DNA of 64,000 bases from Saccharum officinarum (lineage: Eukaryota > Streptophyta > Magnoliopsida > Poales > Poaceae). Every line of letters starts with the position of its first letter. Position 1 is the first letter of the stretch. The position numbers were made by a program, and so were the translations under genes. Of the stretch, positions 21,779 to 33,586 are shown piece after piece. Location: the NCBI GenBank assembly GCA_020631735.1, contig CM036168.1:101390036-101454035 (forward strand), written 5' to 3'. The notes beneath the pieces are model-generated. The model did no database searches, was not told where the DNA came from, and was given only the letters and a program-made list of their open reading frames with translations.

Positions 21779-24577
21779 TGTCACACCCATTTATCGACCA
21801 AATGGAATGCATACCCTTATGTGTGCCCAGAGATCAATCACACATAAGTTAACAAATTATAAAGAATGTATCATCACAAATGTTATTACATCACGATTAT
21901 TAACACATAGTCTTTACAATAATATAGCGGAAGTAAAATATAAAAACTCTCATGGTAGCTCCAATCCACAGGCACATTGACTGGTTGACAGCAAGTCTAG
22001 TAATTTTTCGGAAAGTAGAAGTAGTCACTACTTGCACCATCTGTTACCCATCCGGGATTTTTATCCAAGTAAGAAAAATAAACAAGCGTAAGTACATCTC
22101 ATACTCAACAAGTGTAACATGGGGTTCATGAGGCTCAAAGGCATAACATAGGTTTATCAGCATGTAGCTTTTATATAGCATTAATTCAGTATATCAATGA
22201 TATCAAAGTGTCTCAATATAATCAATAAACATATGATCCATGTGAAATAATTAACGAATAGCAAAAACATATTCATTATTAATGATCCACTATTCCATAA
22301 GGGTCTAAGGCCACTCGTAACCGTGAGCACGGCTGTTATAACAGTTTTACACTCTACAGAGGTTGTACACTTTCACTGTGAGTCGTGATTTACCCTTTCG
22401 CCCGAGGTAGCTAATCTCTTGACCCACTTCCAAGGAAGGTCGGCAGGGTTCACTATGAAGTCTTTCGAAGGTTCGTCTAATAAGTTAGGGCCATTAGATT
22501 TCACTCGGCAAACAGATGTAGAGCCCCCCTTCCTGATGGCACAATAACACGCAGTCTATACACATGAGGACAGAGACCGCACTATACCCGATTCGTCAAG
22601 TCATTCTTACGCCATAAAGGAATACCTCTAACAAGCTAGAAAAGGTCCTTCTATATGACTAAAGCCAGAGCCATTTTAGCCCTCACAGTTGTACTGTAAA
22701 TCCCGGATTTTCGCTTATAGATGAGTCCTTATGGAGAGTAACAAGAGCACCAAAGTAACCCCATGCTCTAGTACCCTTAAACAGTAATAAAATCATCTTT
22801 TAATGTTTATTGCATATTCCATTAGTCAAATTACATGATCATAGTTCATGTTGAGCACTAGCAATACTAATCCATGCAATATAATAGGTATCAAGGAATA
22901 AGATCAATACTAAATCATCCTTATCAAGGAATATATGCATAATGATATTATTTGCTTAATATGAATAGGACAACAAGGATAATCCCATGCTATACTTGCC
23001 TTGCTCAAACTGGTCCTGGTGATCTTGTTCGTAGTAAAACTCTTGATCTCCAACGAATTGTTCACCGTCTATACTCGATCAACAATAGCAACAACATTCA
23101 TCCAGAGGCAATCATGCATAGACAAACAAGACTATAATTAGAACAATACACCAACAGTAATAAAATAAGATAAAAAGTTTTTAAAACGAATCTACAATCG
23201 CTAGGATCACACAGACGCGAAGATCACGAAAATCGGAGCTAAAACGACAAAGTTATGAATTTACGAAGATTTCCTATAGATAAATAATTACTTTAATTCA
23301 AGCTCGAAAATAAATTATTACAAACCTACTAAACAGTTCTATCATCATGTAGAGCTCGCAATTATGAACCTAACGCAATTTGAATGGACCAAATCGGAGT
23401 TAAAACGGAGATTCTACGACTAAAACAAGTTAAATGGCAAAACTGTAAATATCAGAAAGCGTATTTTTCATTTACCTAAACGAAATACGTTTTCAACCGA
23501 TCAAAGCGTACTCTGAGCTTTACGTTTTAGGACTGCGGGTTGATATACTAAAAACTCAGGGTTTCTTTTATAAAATTACGAACGAACCGGTATCTTCTAA
23601 TTCTAGCCGTCGGATTTAGAATGAACGATCCAGATTGGATCGGGGAGGGAGAGAGAAAACGGCCGGCGGCTACAGGAGCCCGACGGCGGCGCATGGCCGG
23701 ACTTGGCCCGAGCTCGCCGGAGCTCGATGAAACGGCCTTACCGACCACCGTTCGACAAACTGGAGACACCGGAAGAAAGAGCGGCCCACGGCGATCTTAC
23801 CCCACACAAAAGGAAGACCGGAGGACAGGTTGAGGAGGGTGTTTAGCTCGGGATGGCGGCGGTAGAGCTCGCGCTCACGGTGACAACACCCCCGAGGCCT
23901 ACAACTGCTTCAAAACGGGCGAGATGGGATCGGCGAGGATGCGGCTCGGCTTTTATAGCCCGACAGTGCACCGGGTTAGGAAAGGGGGAGGATTCGGTGA
24001 TGGATTTGATCTCCCGTATCCGATGAAGAAGGGGAAGGCGGTGACTTCCGGTTTTGGTAAGCATCGGAGGAAGAAGATGGAAAGGGAAACGTGTCGCTAA
24101 CTAGTGGGGCCAGAACGTCGACGACTCGGGAGAAGGAGCAGCGCACGCGCGGTGAAGCTGGGCCGGCAGCCGCTGGCTGGGCTCGGCCCAGAGAGAGGAC
24201 GCGGGGCGCGGGAGAAGAGAAGCAGGCCACGCGAGCTGGGGAAGAAGGCGGGCTGCTGCTGGCAGGCCGAGGCGACGGGTTGCAGAAGGAAGCGGGCCAA
24301 AAACTGAAAACAGAAAAAAAAATCCATTTTCTTTTTCTTTTCAAAACTTTCAAAGCCATTTTCCAAAAGATTTTGAAATCCATTTTGAATTTGATTCAAA
24401 CCACTCAACACAAAATTTCAAATGCAGCAGCATGAATGCCCAATCATGTTTCTACCCTTATATTTGATTTTAAATTTATAAAAAAATTATTATCATTCTA
24501 AGTTTGCATGCTCACAAAAATATACAAAAATCATATTTCTCCTATTTTTCTTCTTTTCAAAATTTTAGGGTGTTACA
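21779..24577 (-). repeat. Element 1, 3' LTR (2799 bp)
   Basis: Left copy on the plus strand and 3' LTR in element sense. It contains a TATA-type motif (CTATAAAAG on the minus strand near 23950). A GC-rich block at about 23,640-24,300 probably holds the untranslated leader. It lies next to the polypurine tract. Confidence 0.94.
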
Positions 24578-24593
24578 ATTCTACCCCCCTTAA
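24578..24593 (-). other. Element 1 polypurine tract
   Basis: On the minus strand the bases just before the 3' LTR read TTAAGGGGGGTAGAAT, a typical plus-strand primer for gypsy elements. Confidence 0.85.
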
Positions 24594-24624
24594 GATGAAT
24601 CTCGTCCTGAGATTCGGAAGATGC

Positions 24625-27600
24625 TTACTCAAACAGTTTCGGGTAGGTTTTTCTCAGATCCTCTTCTCTTTCCCAAGTGGCCTCACCCTCTGTGTACCGA
24701 TTCCACTGAACTTTGCACATCTTAATAGTTCGACTTCTCGTAACTTTTTCGGCAGTCTCTAGAATTTTCACTGGGAACTCTTCATATGTAAGATCCTCCT
24801 TAACAGTGAGCTCCTCTAGTGAAATCTGTTCCTCTGGTACTCGCAAACATTTCTTCAGTTGAGACACATGGAACACATCATGTACACCCGCCAAACTTTC
24901 TGGTAATTCCAACTGATATGCTACTTCACCACGTCTCTCTATAATCTTGAATGGTCCAATATATCTTGGTGCCAATTTACCTTTCATGTTGAACCTTCTC
25001 ACACTCCTCATTGGCGATACTTTTAAATATACATAATCTCCTACTTCAAAGATTAACTCTCTTCTCCGAGTATCAGCGTAACTCTTCTGTCTGGACTGAG
25101 CTATTTTTAGATTATTCCTAATCATTCTTACTTTCTTTTCAGCATCCTTGAGTACATCTGGCCCAAACACTTAACTTTCCCCTGTCTGATTCCAGAACAA
25201 CGGGGTTCTACACTTTCGTCCATACAGAGCCTCAAACGGTGCCATCTGAAGACTCTTCTGATAACTATTGTTATAGGAGAACTCTGCATAAGGCAAACTC
25301 TTATCCCAACTAGTATCATATTGTAAAGCACAAGCTCTCAACATATCTTCCAATATCTGATTAATTCTTTCCGTCTGTCCATCTGTCTGTGGATGGTAAG
25401 CTGTACTAAAATTCAGCTTGGTTCCTAGTGATTCATGTATCTTTTGCCAATAATGAGATGTAAATTGGGTACCTCGATCAGACACAATTTTTTTAGGGAC
25501 TCCATGCAGACTCACTATTCTTTCCATATACAATTCTGCCAACCTCGCACTGCTATATGTAGTCCTAACTGGCAGAAAATGAGCAACCTTTGTTAAGCGA
25601 TCTACTATTACCCAAATCGAATCATACCCTCTCTGAGTACGTGGCAATCCAACTATAAAATCCATACCAACTTCTTCCCATTTCCATTCGGGTATCTGCA
25701 TAGGTTGTAACAATCCTGCAGGTCTCTGATGTTCTGCTTTCACCCTTTGACATGTGTCACACAAAGCAACATATTCAGCAACATCTCTTTTTAAACCATA
25801 CCACCAATATTTCTCTCTCAGATCCAGATACATCTTAGTACTCCCTGGATGTATGGAATAAGCTGACTCATGAGCTTCACTCAAAATTGCTTTTCTGATA
25901 GTCTTATCCTGTGGCACACACAACCTTTTTCCAAACCATAATGTACCCTTATCATCCTTATGGAATCCTGGTGATTTGCCCTTCACTATATTCTCCGCTA
26001 TCTCTCTCAATTTTGCATCTTTCATCTGACTCTTGCGTATCTCTTGCTCCAGAGTAGGTTCTAGTACCAATTCTACTGCATTGATGGTAAACCCTAAGTT
26101 CAGATACTCACATTCAGCACACAACTCTCTTATCAAAGGCATTACTTGTATTTCATTAGCGTAGCTTTTCCTACTAAGAGCATCAGCAACGACGTTAGCC
26201 TTTCCTGGGTGATAATGCACCTCTAGATCATAATCCTTTATCAACTCCAGCCATCTACGCTGCCTCAAGTTCAGATCTGATTGAGTGAAGATATACTTCA
26301 AACTCTTGTGATCAGTATATATATCACTTTTATGTCCAATCAAATAGTGTCTCCATATCTTTAATGCATGAACCACTGCAGCTAATTCCAAGTCATGAGT
26401 AGGATAATTTAATTCATGCTTTCTCAACTGTCTTGATGCATATGCCACAACTCTACCTTCTTGCATAAGAACACATCCTAAACCCAAACGAGATGCATCA
26501 CAGTAAATAGAGAACTGTTTACTCAGATCTGGCAAAACTAATACTGGTGCAGTGGTCAATCTTTTCTTTAATTCCTCAAAATTAGCCTGACACTTCTCAG
26601 ACCACACAAACTTGGCATTCTTCTCTAATAGTGCAGTCATTGGCTTCGCAAGCTTAGAAAATCCCTCTATAAATCTTCTGTAATAGCCTGCTAATCCCAA
26701 GAAACTACGGATCTTACTTGCACTGGTTGGTGGCTTCCAGTCCAATACGTCTTTCACTTTGCTAGGGTCTACTGATATTCCTCCATTTGAGACAACATGA
26801 CCAAGAAAGGAAACTTCCTTCAACCAAAACTCACATTTACTCCGCTTGGCATATAACCGGTGTTCTCTGAGCTTTTACAAAACTAGCCTCAAATGTTCAG
26901 CATGTTCCTCCTCAGTCTTGGAGAATACTAAAATATCATCGATGAATACCACTACAAACTTGTCCAGATATTCCATGAATACCTTATTCATCAAATACAT
27001 AAAGTATGCAGGAGCATTAGTCAGACCAAAAGACATCACTGTATACTCATACAACCCATACCGTGTGGTAAAAGCTGTCTTTGGTACATCACTAGCACAA
27101 ATCTTCAACTGATGATATCCAGAACGAAGATCAATCTTGGAGAATACACAAGCACCTCTTAACTGATCAAACAAGTCATCAATCCTGGGCAATGGGTACT
27201 TATTCTTGATGGTGACCTCATTGAGAGACCGATAATCTACACACATCCTCTGAGTACCATCTTTCTTATCCACAAAAATCACTGGTGCTCCCCAAGGTGA
27301 AGAACTAGGACGAATGAAACCCTTATCCTGCAATTCCTTAATTTGTTTCTTAAGTTCTTCTAATTCATCTACTCCCATTCTATATGGACGCTTAGCTATG
27401 GGTGCAGTCCCAGGTAATAATTCAATAATAAATTCAATGTCACGGTCGGGCGGCATACCTGGCAATTCCTCGGGAAACACATCGGAGAACTCTTCCACAA
27501 CCTGGTCCTCCTTGTTGGCACCATCAGTAAGCTGATTCACTAAAGCGGTCTCCTGTTTCTGCACTTTCACATCAACTCTGATCCTATCTCCCTTTGGTGT

Positions 27601-27972
27601 TGTCAGTACTACTGATTTACCTTTGCACTGAATCTCTGCTTGTTGTTGCATCATCCAATCCATTCCCAAGATAAGATCGATCCCAGCTGTTCTCAATACT
27701 ATAGGACTCACCTTAAACTCTACCCCCCTTAGAATGAGACTAATCGGGAGACAATGATAAGATGCTGGCATACTTCCACCAGGTGAGTTTACTAATATAG
27801 AATTCTTCATGGCACACAAATGAATTCTATGTATTCTAACAAATGATTGTGATATGAAAGAATGTGATGCTCCAGAATCAAAAAGAACAGTGGCGGGAGT
27901 GGAATGGACATCGAACGTACCAAGCATAACTTCTGGTTCCTCCACTGTGGTTTCCTGGGACAAGTGGTTCAC
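24625..27972 (-). pseudogene. Element 1 pol: protease, RT, RNase H, integrase, chromodomain (two nonsense codons)
   Basis: Pol polyprotein for reverse transcription and integration. Protease [10 protein letters not shown] lies near 27880. The RT has [13 protein letters not shown] and the catalytic FIDDILVFS (about 26940). RNase H shows [13 protein letters not shown] (about 26500). Integrase has the HHCC zinc region ([11 protein letters not shown]...CDTCQ) and a DDE core: D in MDFIVGL, D in SDRGTQF, E in QTERINQ. The last ~50 residues are a chromodomain (KVQWNRYTEGEATWEREEDL). Stop codons at 26872-26874 (probably a former Gln codon) and 25168-25170 split the frame into three blocks. The pol frame is offset by one base from gag near 28000, which looks like a one-base loss because the pol frame stays open upstream of its first Met-like codon. 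Neither break removes a catalytic motif. Confidence 0.93.
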
Positions 27973-29042
27973 CCTTCCAGTATTAGATGCAGGCTTCTGG
28001 TGACTACCCTGCCTCTTGGAGTCTGCTGATTGATCTTCTCAGGGCAGTTGTAGGACAAGTGACCTTCTTTTCCACATCGGAAACACTTGTTGGGGGTATT
28101 GGGAGCACTGGTCTTCATGGGAGTATTATTGGAAGGACCCTGTCGCTGAGGTGGATTCCCATTCTGCTGTGGAGGGCGTTGGTTACCATTCTGCGGCTGG
28201 AATGGGGGACGTTGCGGAAACTGGTTGCGGAAAAGGACCTGTCCACGATTCCACTGACTAGAAGGAGGCCTCTGTTGATTAACCTGCTGGAAACCAGTAC
28301 GGGGACGAGTGTTACTACCAGAAGTCTGTCCCTGAAGCCTTTTCCTCTTGGCATCCATCTCCTTGCGCTTGTTGTCCACCACGATAGCGCGGTTCACAAG
28401 CGTCTGAAAATTGGGATAGGTATTAGACATCAACTGCAGTTGTAATCCATCATACAATCCCTTCAAAAAACGGCGCTGCTTATCATTGTCATTGGCCACC
28501 TCATGTGGTGCATATCGTGACAACTGGGCAAACTTGTCACGATACTCCGCTACAGACAATGACCCCTGGGTCAAATTCCGGAATTCTTCTGCCTTCAGTT
28601 CTATTATTCCTTCTGGTATATGATAAGCTCTGAAATTCTCTCTAAACTCCTGCCAAGTGACTGCAGGAGCATTGGCGGGACGACCATACTCATATGATTC
28701 CCACCAGTCCTGAGCTTCTCCCTGGAGTTGTCCAGAAGCAAACAACACCTTCTGACGGTCATCACATTGAACAATGTTGAGTTGCTTTTCCACGGCACGG
28801 AGCCAATCATCTGCTTCCAATGGATTAGCGGCATGCGTGAACACCGGGGGATGCCCCTTCAAAAACTCACCACGCTTATCACGTGGTGGTACTCCAGCAA
28901 CCGGATGATTATGTTGGTTCTGCACCAATTGTTGCATGAGTTGTGTCTGCACTGCCAGAAGTTGCTCAATAGTTGGTGGCGGTGGTGGTGGTGGATTCGG
29001 GGGAACACCTCCACAACCCCTGCCTCTTCCTCTTCCGGCCAT
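27969..29042 (-). CDS. Element 1 gag (nucleocapsid with CCHC knuckle)
   Basis: Gag structural protein that forms the virus-like particle. I place the start at 29042 (MAGRGRGRG). The ORF is open 15 codons further upstream, but the Gly/Arg-rich N-terminus fits related gags. Residues ~60-240 form the retrotransposon gag domain ([42 protein letters not shown]). The C-terminal CCHC zinc knuckle is [15 protein letters not shown] Pro/Gln/Asn-rich linker lies between. The frame ends at 27969, shortly after a probable one-base deletion. Without it gag would read straight into protease, as in related elements. Gag itself looks functional. Confidence 0.92.
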   Translation of the reverse strand: MAGRGRGRGCGGVPPNPPPPPPPTIEQLLAVQTQLMQQLVQNQHNHPVAGVPPRDKRGEFLKGHPPVFTHAANPLEADDWLRAVEKQLNIVQCDDRQKVLFASGQLQGEAQDWWESYEYGRPANAPAVTWQEFRENFRAYHIPEGIIELKAEEFRNLTQGSLSVAEYRDKFAQLSRYAPHEVANDNDKQRRFLKGLYDGLQLQLMSNTYPNFQTLVNRAIVVDNKRKEMDAKRKRLQGQTSGSNTRPRTGFQQVNQQRPPSSQWNRGQVLFRNQFPQRPPFQPQNGNQRPPQQNGNPPQRQGPSNNTPMKTSAPNTPNKCFRCGKEGHLSYNCPEKINQQTPRGRVVTRSLHLILEG

Positions 29043-29087
29043 CTGACATCCATAAGAATGCAAACTTTGAGATTTCCATGTTATCAA

Positions 29088-29734
29088 CCACTTATAAGAT
29101 AAAGAATGATATCTAAAAGTTTTCTGAGCGAATATCAGTGTGATCAGTTCAGTAAATCAATCATATCTCGAACTACAGAAGTCCAATAGAGAAGTGCTTT
29201 ATATGGTTGGAAAGCTTATGAAGTTCCCCACAACTTCTATTTAGACCATAAGACCAGATTCTATCGTTAAGTTAATGAAAATTAAGGCGCAACAGAAACT
29301 GTTCTAGATTCCAGACTGTGCAGAAACTTTAACTTGTAACAGTTATATCTCTCGAACCAGATCAGATAAAAAGGTGATTCCAGTGGACTTTGAAAGGTGC
29401 TTAAGACTAGTTTCTCTCATAAAAATTTCATAAATGTTGCACGAACCGTTTTTGAACCATATCAGAAATATTGCAGACTGCTCCAGAAAACAGCAAGGAC
29501 AGAAACGAGACAATACCAAACCCAACTATTATTCCCTTGACTAAAAGACTATTATTCTTAAAAATGGAACTTGTAGACATGCCTACAAGCCCCAGCACTC
29601 ATAACAAAAATCCAACTCACACATAAGCATAATGATAAAGCAACTATCACACCAAAGTTCAAACCACACGACAGACTCAAAGACTCAACTGACGTTACTA
29701 AGAACGTTCTTATTACATAAAGGATTCCTATTTT
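29088..29734. other. Element 1 spacer between the extra ORF and gag
   Basis: AT-rich, non-coding sequence inside the element. It may hold the leader or splice signals for gag expression. No motif was identified. Confidence 0.5.
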
Positions 29735-30595
29735 CTACTGGCGTGGCTCATGCTCTAATGTCTCATAAATCTTTGCCATGCCTTGGTTTGCTCGGAGTTC
29801 ATCAATCATTGCTTGGCACCTCTTGATGGTCTTCCCTTGTGCCTTCACCATCTCCTCTAACTGCAGCTTCCTCTCCATCATGTCATAGAAAAAGTTCACC
29901 ATCACCCGAGGAAGTGGTTCCAACTGCACTGGATCCATCATGGCCCATCCAAGGTCGGGGTGTGCACGAGGGAGGTAGCGGTGGATATCATGCTTCATGC
30001 TGTCAAAGCGAAGGTAGCGAAGGCCCATACACGCTTCAAAAGCAGCATCTTCAATACTATCCTCCATGGTAGCTCGACGACCCATGTGAGCATACATCCT
30101 GTCCAGCTGGTATGCTCCTTTTTCTTCATCCTTAGGAAAAATGCTCGCTCTTGCCTTCCAGTAAGTGTCCTCCAGCGGATGGGTGTACTCCCAACAGACA
30201 TACTCCACAGCTGGGTGCCAATCAGAGAAGTAGGCAGAGAGCATTCCCACAAGTCGATGGTGAGAAACAACATTTCCTCCTGTCTTGTGGTAGATCTTCA
30301 CAGTCCAACCCATTGGAGGGGGTGGCACATCCTCAGCAGCTGCACCAGGTGGGGGAGACAGGGGTTGCTCTCCTCCATTGGCTTCCTCCTCTTCATCATC
30401 TTCAATCTCGATGATCTTAGGGTCTTCTTCAGGCTCGGGTTCTTCCTGAGAAGGTGCTGGCACTTGGATTGGTACTTCAGGGGTCTGCTCATTCTCCTGG
30501 GGTACTTCCTCTTGTGGCTCTTCAGGTGAAATCAAAGCACAAGGTGGGTAGTGTCCTCCAGTGGTGATGCGGGCAGTCTTGCGGCCACGAACCAT
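29735..30595 (-). CDS. Element 1 extra ORF (286 codons) with a diverged histone-H3-like N-terminus
   Basis: An intact reading frame in sense orientation between the 5' LTR and gag, not part of the standard gypsy gene set. The N-terminus (VRGRKTARITTGGHYPP) aligns without gaps to the histone H3 tail. It shares R2, T6, A7, R8, T11, G12, G13, P16 and L20 (9 of the first 20), but K9 is replaced by Ile. Residues ~25-75 are Pro/Glu-rich and very acidic (DDEEEE). Residues ~95-230 look globular (WTVKIYHKTGG, YTHPLEDTYWKARASIF, EACMGLRYLRF, RYLPRAHPDLGW). The last ~50 residues are a likely coiled coil (MMERKLQLEEMVKAQG). It parallels the damaged ORF of element 2 at 51476-52521. A CTGTAG precedes the ATG, so splicing onto a leader is possible. 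Function unknown; a nuclear chromatin role is inference. Confidence 0.8.
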   Translation of the reverse strand: MVRGRKTARITTGGHYPPCALISPEEPQEEVPQENEQTPEVPIQVPAPSQEEPEPEEDPKIIEIEDDEEEEANGGEQPLSPPPGAAAEDVPPPPMGWTVKIYHKTGGNVVSHHRLVGMLSAYFSDWHPAVEYVCWEYTHPLEDTYWKARASIFPKDEEKGAYQLDRMYAHMGRRATMEDSIEDAAFEACMGLRYLRFDSMKHDIHRYLPRAHPDLGWAMMDPVQLEPLPRVMVNFFYDMMERKLQLEEMVKAQGKTIKRCQAMIDELRANQGMAKIYETLEHEPRQ

Positions 30596-30769
30596 CTACA
30601 GAGTTTTTAGATGTAATTAGAATAGAGGCAAAATTTTGCAATAGAATGAGAAATAAGAAGCATAAAAATTTATCAAATAACAAGAGCAAGATAATGAGCA
30701 TAAAAATAGTGAAAAGATGACACTAAATCGACCATTTCTATCTAGGCTTGCGTCCTACAGTCAACAATA
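30596..30769. other. Element 1 leader between PBS and extra ORF
   Basis: AT-rich, non-coding leader of about 170 bp ending in a splice-acceptor-like CTCTGTAG directly before the ATG of the extra ORF. Confidence 0.45.
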
Positions 30770-30781
30770 GCTCTGATACCA
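30770..30781 (-). other. Element 1 primer-binding site (initiator tRNA-Met type)
   Basis: On the minus strand TGGTATCAGAGC starts three bases inside the 5' LTR edge. It is the classical sequence complementary to the 3' end of plant initiator methionine tRNA. It fixes the LTR boundary and the orientation of the element. Confidence 0.93.
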
Positions 30782-30784
30782 ATT

Positions 30785-33586
30785 TGTCACACCCATTTAT
30801 CGACCAAATGGAATGCATACCCTTATGTGTGCCCAGAGATCAATCACACATAAGTTAACAAATTATAAAGAATGTATCATCACAAATGTTATTACATCAC
30901 GATTATTAACACATAGTCTTTACAATAATATAGCGGAAGTAAAATATAAAAACTCTCATGGTAGCTCCAATCCACAGGCACATTGACTGGTTGACAGCAA
31001 GTCTAGTAATTTTCCGGAAAGTAGAAGTAGTCACTACTTGCACCATCTGTTACCCATCCGGGATTTTTATCCAAGTAAGAAAAATAAACAAGCGTAAGTA
31101 CATCTCGTACTCAACAAGTGTAACATGGGGTTCATGAGGCTCAAAGGCATAACATAGGTTTATCAACATGTAGCTTTTATATAGCATTAATTCAGTATAT
31201 CAATGATATCAAAGTGTCTCAATATAATCAATAAACATATGATCCATGTGAAATGATTAACGAATAGCAAAAACATATTCATTATTAATGATCCACTATT
31301 CCATAAGGGTCCAAGGCCACTCGTAACCGTGAGCACGGCTGTTATAACAGTTTTACACTCTGCAGAGGTTGTACACTTTCACTGTGAGTCGTGATTTACC
31401 CTTTCGCCCGAGGTAGCTAATCTCTTGACCCACTTCCAAGGAAGGTCGGCAGGGTTCACTATGAAGTCTTTCGAAGGTTCGTCTAACAAGTTAGGGCCAT
31501 TAGATTTCACTCGGCAAACAGATGTAGAGCCCCCCTTCCTGATGGCACAATAACACGCAGTCTATACACATGAGGACAGAGGCCGCACTATACCCGATTC
31601 GTCAAGCCATTCTTACGCCATAAAGGAATACCTCTAACAAGCTAGAAAAGGTCCTTCTATATGACTAAAGCCAGAGCCATTTTAGCCCTCACAGTTGTAC
31701 TGTAAATCCCGGATTTTCGCTTATAGATGAGTCCTTATGGAGAGTAACAAGAGCACCAAAGTAACCCCATGCTCTAGTACCCTTAAACAGTAATAAAATC
31801 ATCTTTTAATGTTTATTGCATATTCCATTAGTCAAATTACATGATCATAGTTCATGTTGAGCACTAGCAATACTAATCCATGCAATATAATAGGTATCAA
31901 GGAATAAGATCAATACTAAATCATCCTTATCAAGGAATATATGCATAATGATATTATTTGCTTAATATGAATAGGACAACAAGGATAATCCCATGCTATA
32001 CTTACCTTGCTCAAACTGGTCCTGGTGATCTTGTTCGTAGTAAAACTCTTGATCTCCAACGAATTGTTCACCGTCTATACTCGATCAACAATAGCAACAA
32101 CATTCATCCAGAGGCAATCATGCATAGACAAACAAGACTATAATTAGAACAATACACCAACAGTAATAAAATAAGATAAAAAGTTTTTAAAACGAATCTA
32201 CAATCGCTAGGATCACACATACGCGAAGATCACGAAAATCGGAGCTAAAACGACAAAGTTATGAATTTACGAAGATTTCCTATAGATAAATAATTACTTT
32301 AATTCAAGCTCGAAAATAAATTATTACAAACCTACTGAACAGTTCTATCATCATGTAGAGCTCGCAATTATGAACCTAACGCAATTTGAATGGACCAAAT
32401 CGGAGTTAAAACGGAGACTCTACGACTAAAACAAGTTAAATGGCAAAACTGTAAATATCAGAAAGCGTATTTTTCATTTACCTAAACGAAATACGTTTTC
32501 AACCGATCAAAGCGTACTCTGAGCTTTACGTTTTAGGACTACGGGTTGATATACTAAAAACTCAGGGTTTCTTTTACAAAATTACGAACGAATCGGTATC
32601 TTCTAATTCTAGCCGTCGGATTTAGAATGAACGATCCAGATTGGATCGGGGAGGGAGAGAGAAAACGGCCGGCGGCTACAGGAGCCCGACGGCGGCGCCA
32701 TGGCCGGACTTGGCCCGAGCTCGCCGGAGCTCGATGAAACGGCCTTACCGACCACCGTTCGACAAACTGGAGACACCGGAAGAAAGAGCGGCCCACGGCG
32801 ATCTTACCCCACACAAAAGGAAGACCGGAGGACAGGTTGAGGAGGGTGTTTAGCTCGGGATGGCGGCGGTAGAGCTCGCGCTCACGGTGACAACACCCCC
32901 GAGGCCTACAACTGCTTCAAAACGGGCGAGATGGGATCGGCGAGGGTGCGGCTCGGCTTTTATAGCCCGACAGTGCACCGGGTTAGGAAAGGGGGAGGAT
33001 TCGGTGATGGATTTGATCTCCCGTATCCGATGAAGAAGGGGAAGGCGGTGACTTCCGGTTTTGGTAAGCACCGGAGGAAGATGATGGAAAGGGAAACGTG
33101 TCGCTAACTAGTGGGGCCGGAACGTCGGCGACTCGGGAGAAGGAGCAGCGCACGCGCGGTGAAGCTGGGCCGGCAGCCGCTGGCTGGGCTCGGCCCAGAG
33201 AGAGGACGCGGGGCGCGGGAGAAGAGAAGCGGGCCACGCGAGCTGGGGAAGAAGGCGGGCTGCCGCTGGCAGGCCGAGGCGACGGGTTGCAGAAGGAAGC
33301 GGGCCAAAAACTGAAAACAGAAAAAAAAAATCCCTTTTCTTTTTCTTTTCAAAACTTTCAAAGCCATTTTCCAAAAGATTTTGAAATCCATTTTGAATTT
33401 GATTCAAACCACTCAACACAAAATTTCAAATGCAGCAGCATGAATGCCCAATCATGTTTCTACCCTTATATTTGATTTTAAATTTATAAAAAAAATTATT
33501 ATCATTCTAAGTTTGCATGCTCACAAAAATATACAAAAATCATATTTCTCATATTTTTCTTCTTTTCAAAATTTTAGGGTGTTACA
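30785..33586 (-). repeat. Element 1, 5' LTR (2802 bp)
   Basis: Right copy on the plus strand and 5' LTR in element sense, about 99% identical to 21779-24577 by hand count. It has a TATA-type motif (CTATAAAAG, minus strand) near 32957-32965, in the same place as in the other LTR. Confidence 0.94.

Larger units (their letters stand above)
21779..33586 (-). mobile_element. LTR retrotransposon element 1: Ty3/gypsy chromovirus (Tekay-like), young
   Basis: An 11.8-kb element on the minus strand. On the plus strand both LTRs begin TGTCACACCC and end GGGTGTTACA. Primer-binding site and polypurine tract sit at the correct inner edges. In sense order it carries an extra ORF, gag, then protease, reverse transcriptase, RNase H, integrase and chromodomain, the Ty3/gypsy order. 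By hand count the LTRs differ at about 26-28 positions in 2.8 kb, mostly transitions, so insertion is recent. Despite this, gag-pol carries one frameshift and two nonsense codons. Flanks ACGTT (left) and AGTTG (right) do not form a clean 5-bp duplication. Confidence 0.95.

Noticed and set aside
30770..30784. A tRNA gene fragment near the LTR edges
   Set aside because: The match is the short primer-binding site of the retrotransposon. No cloverleaf can be formed from the surroundings.
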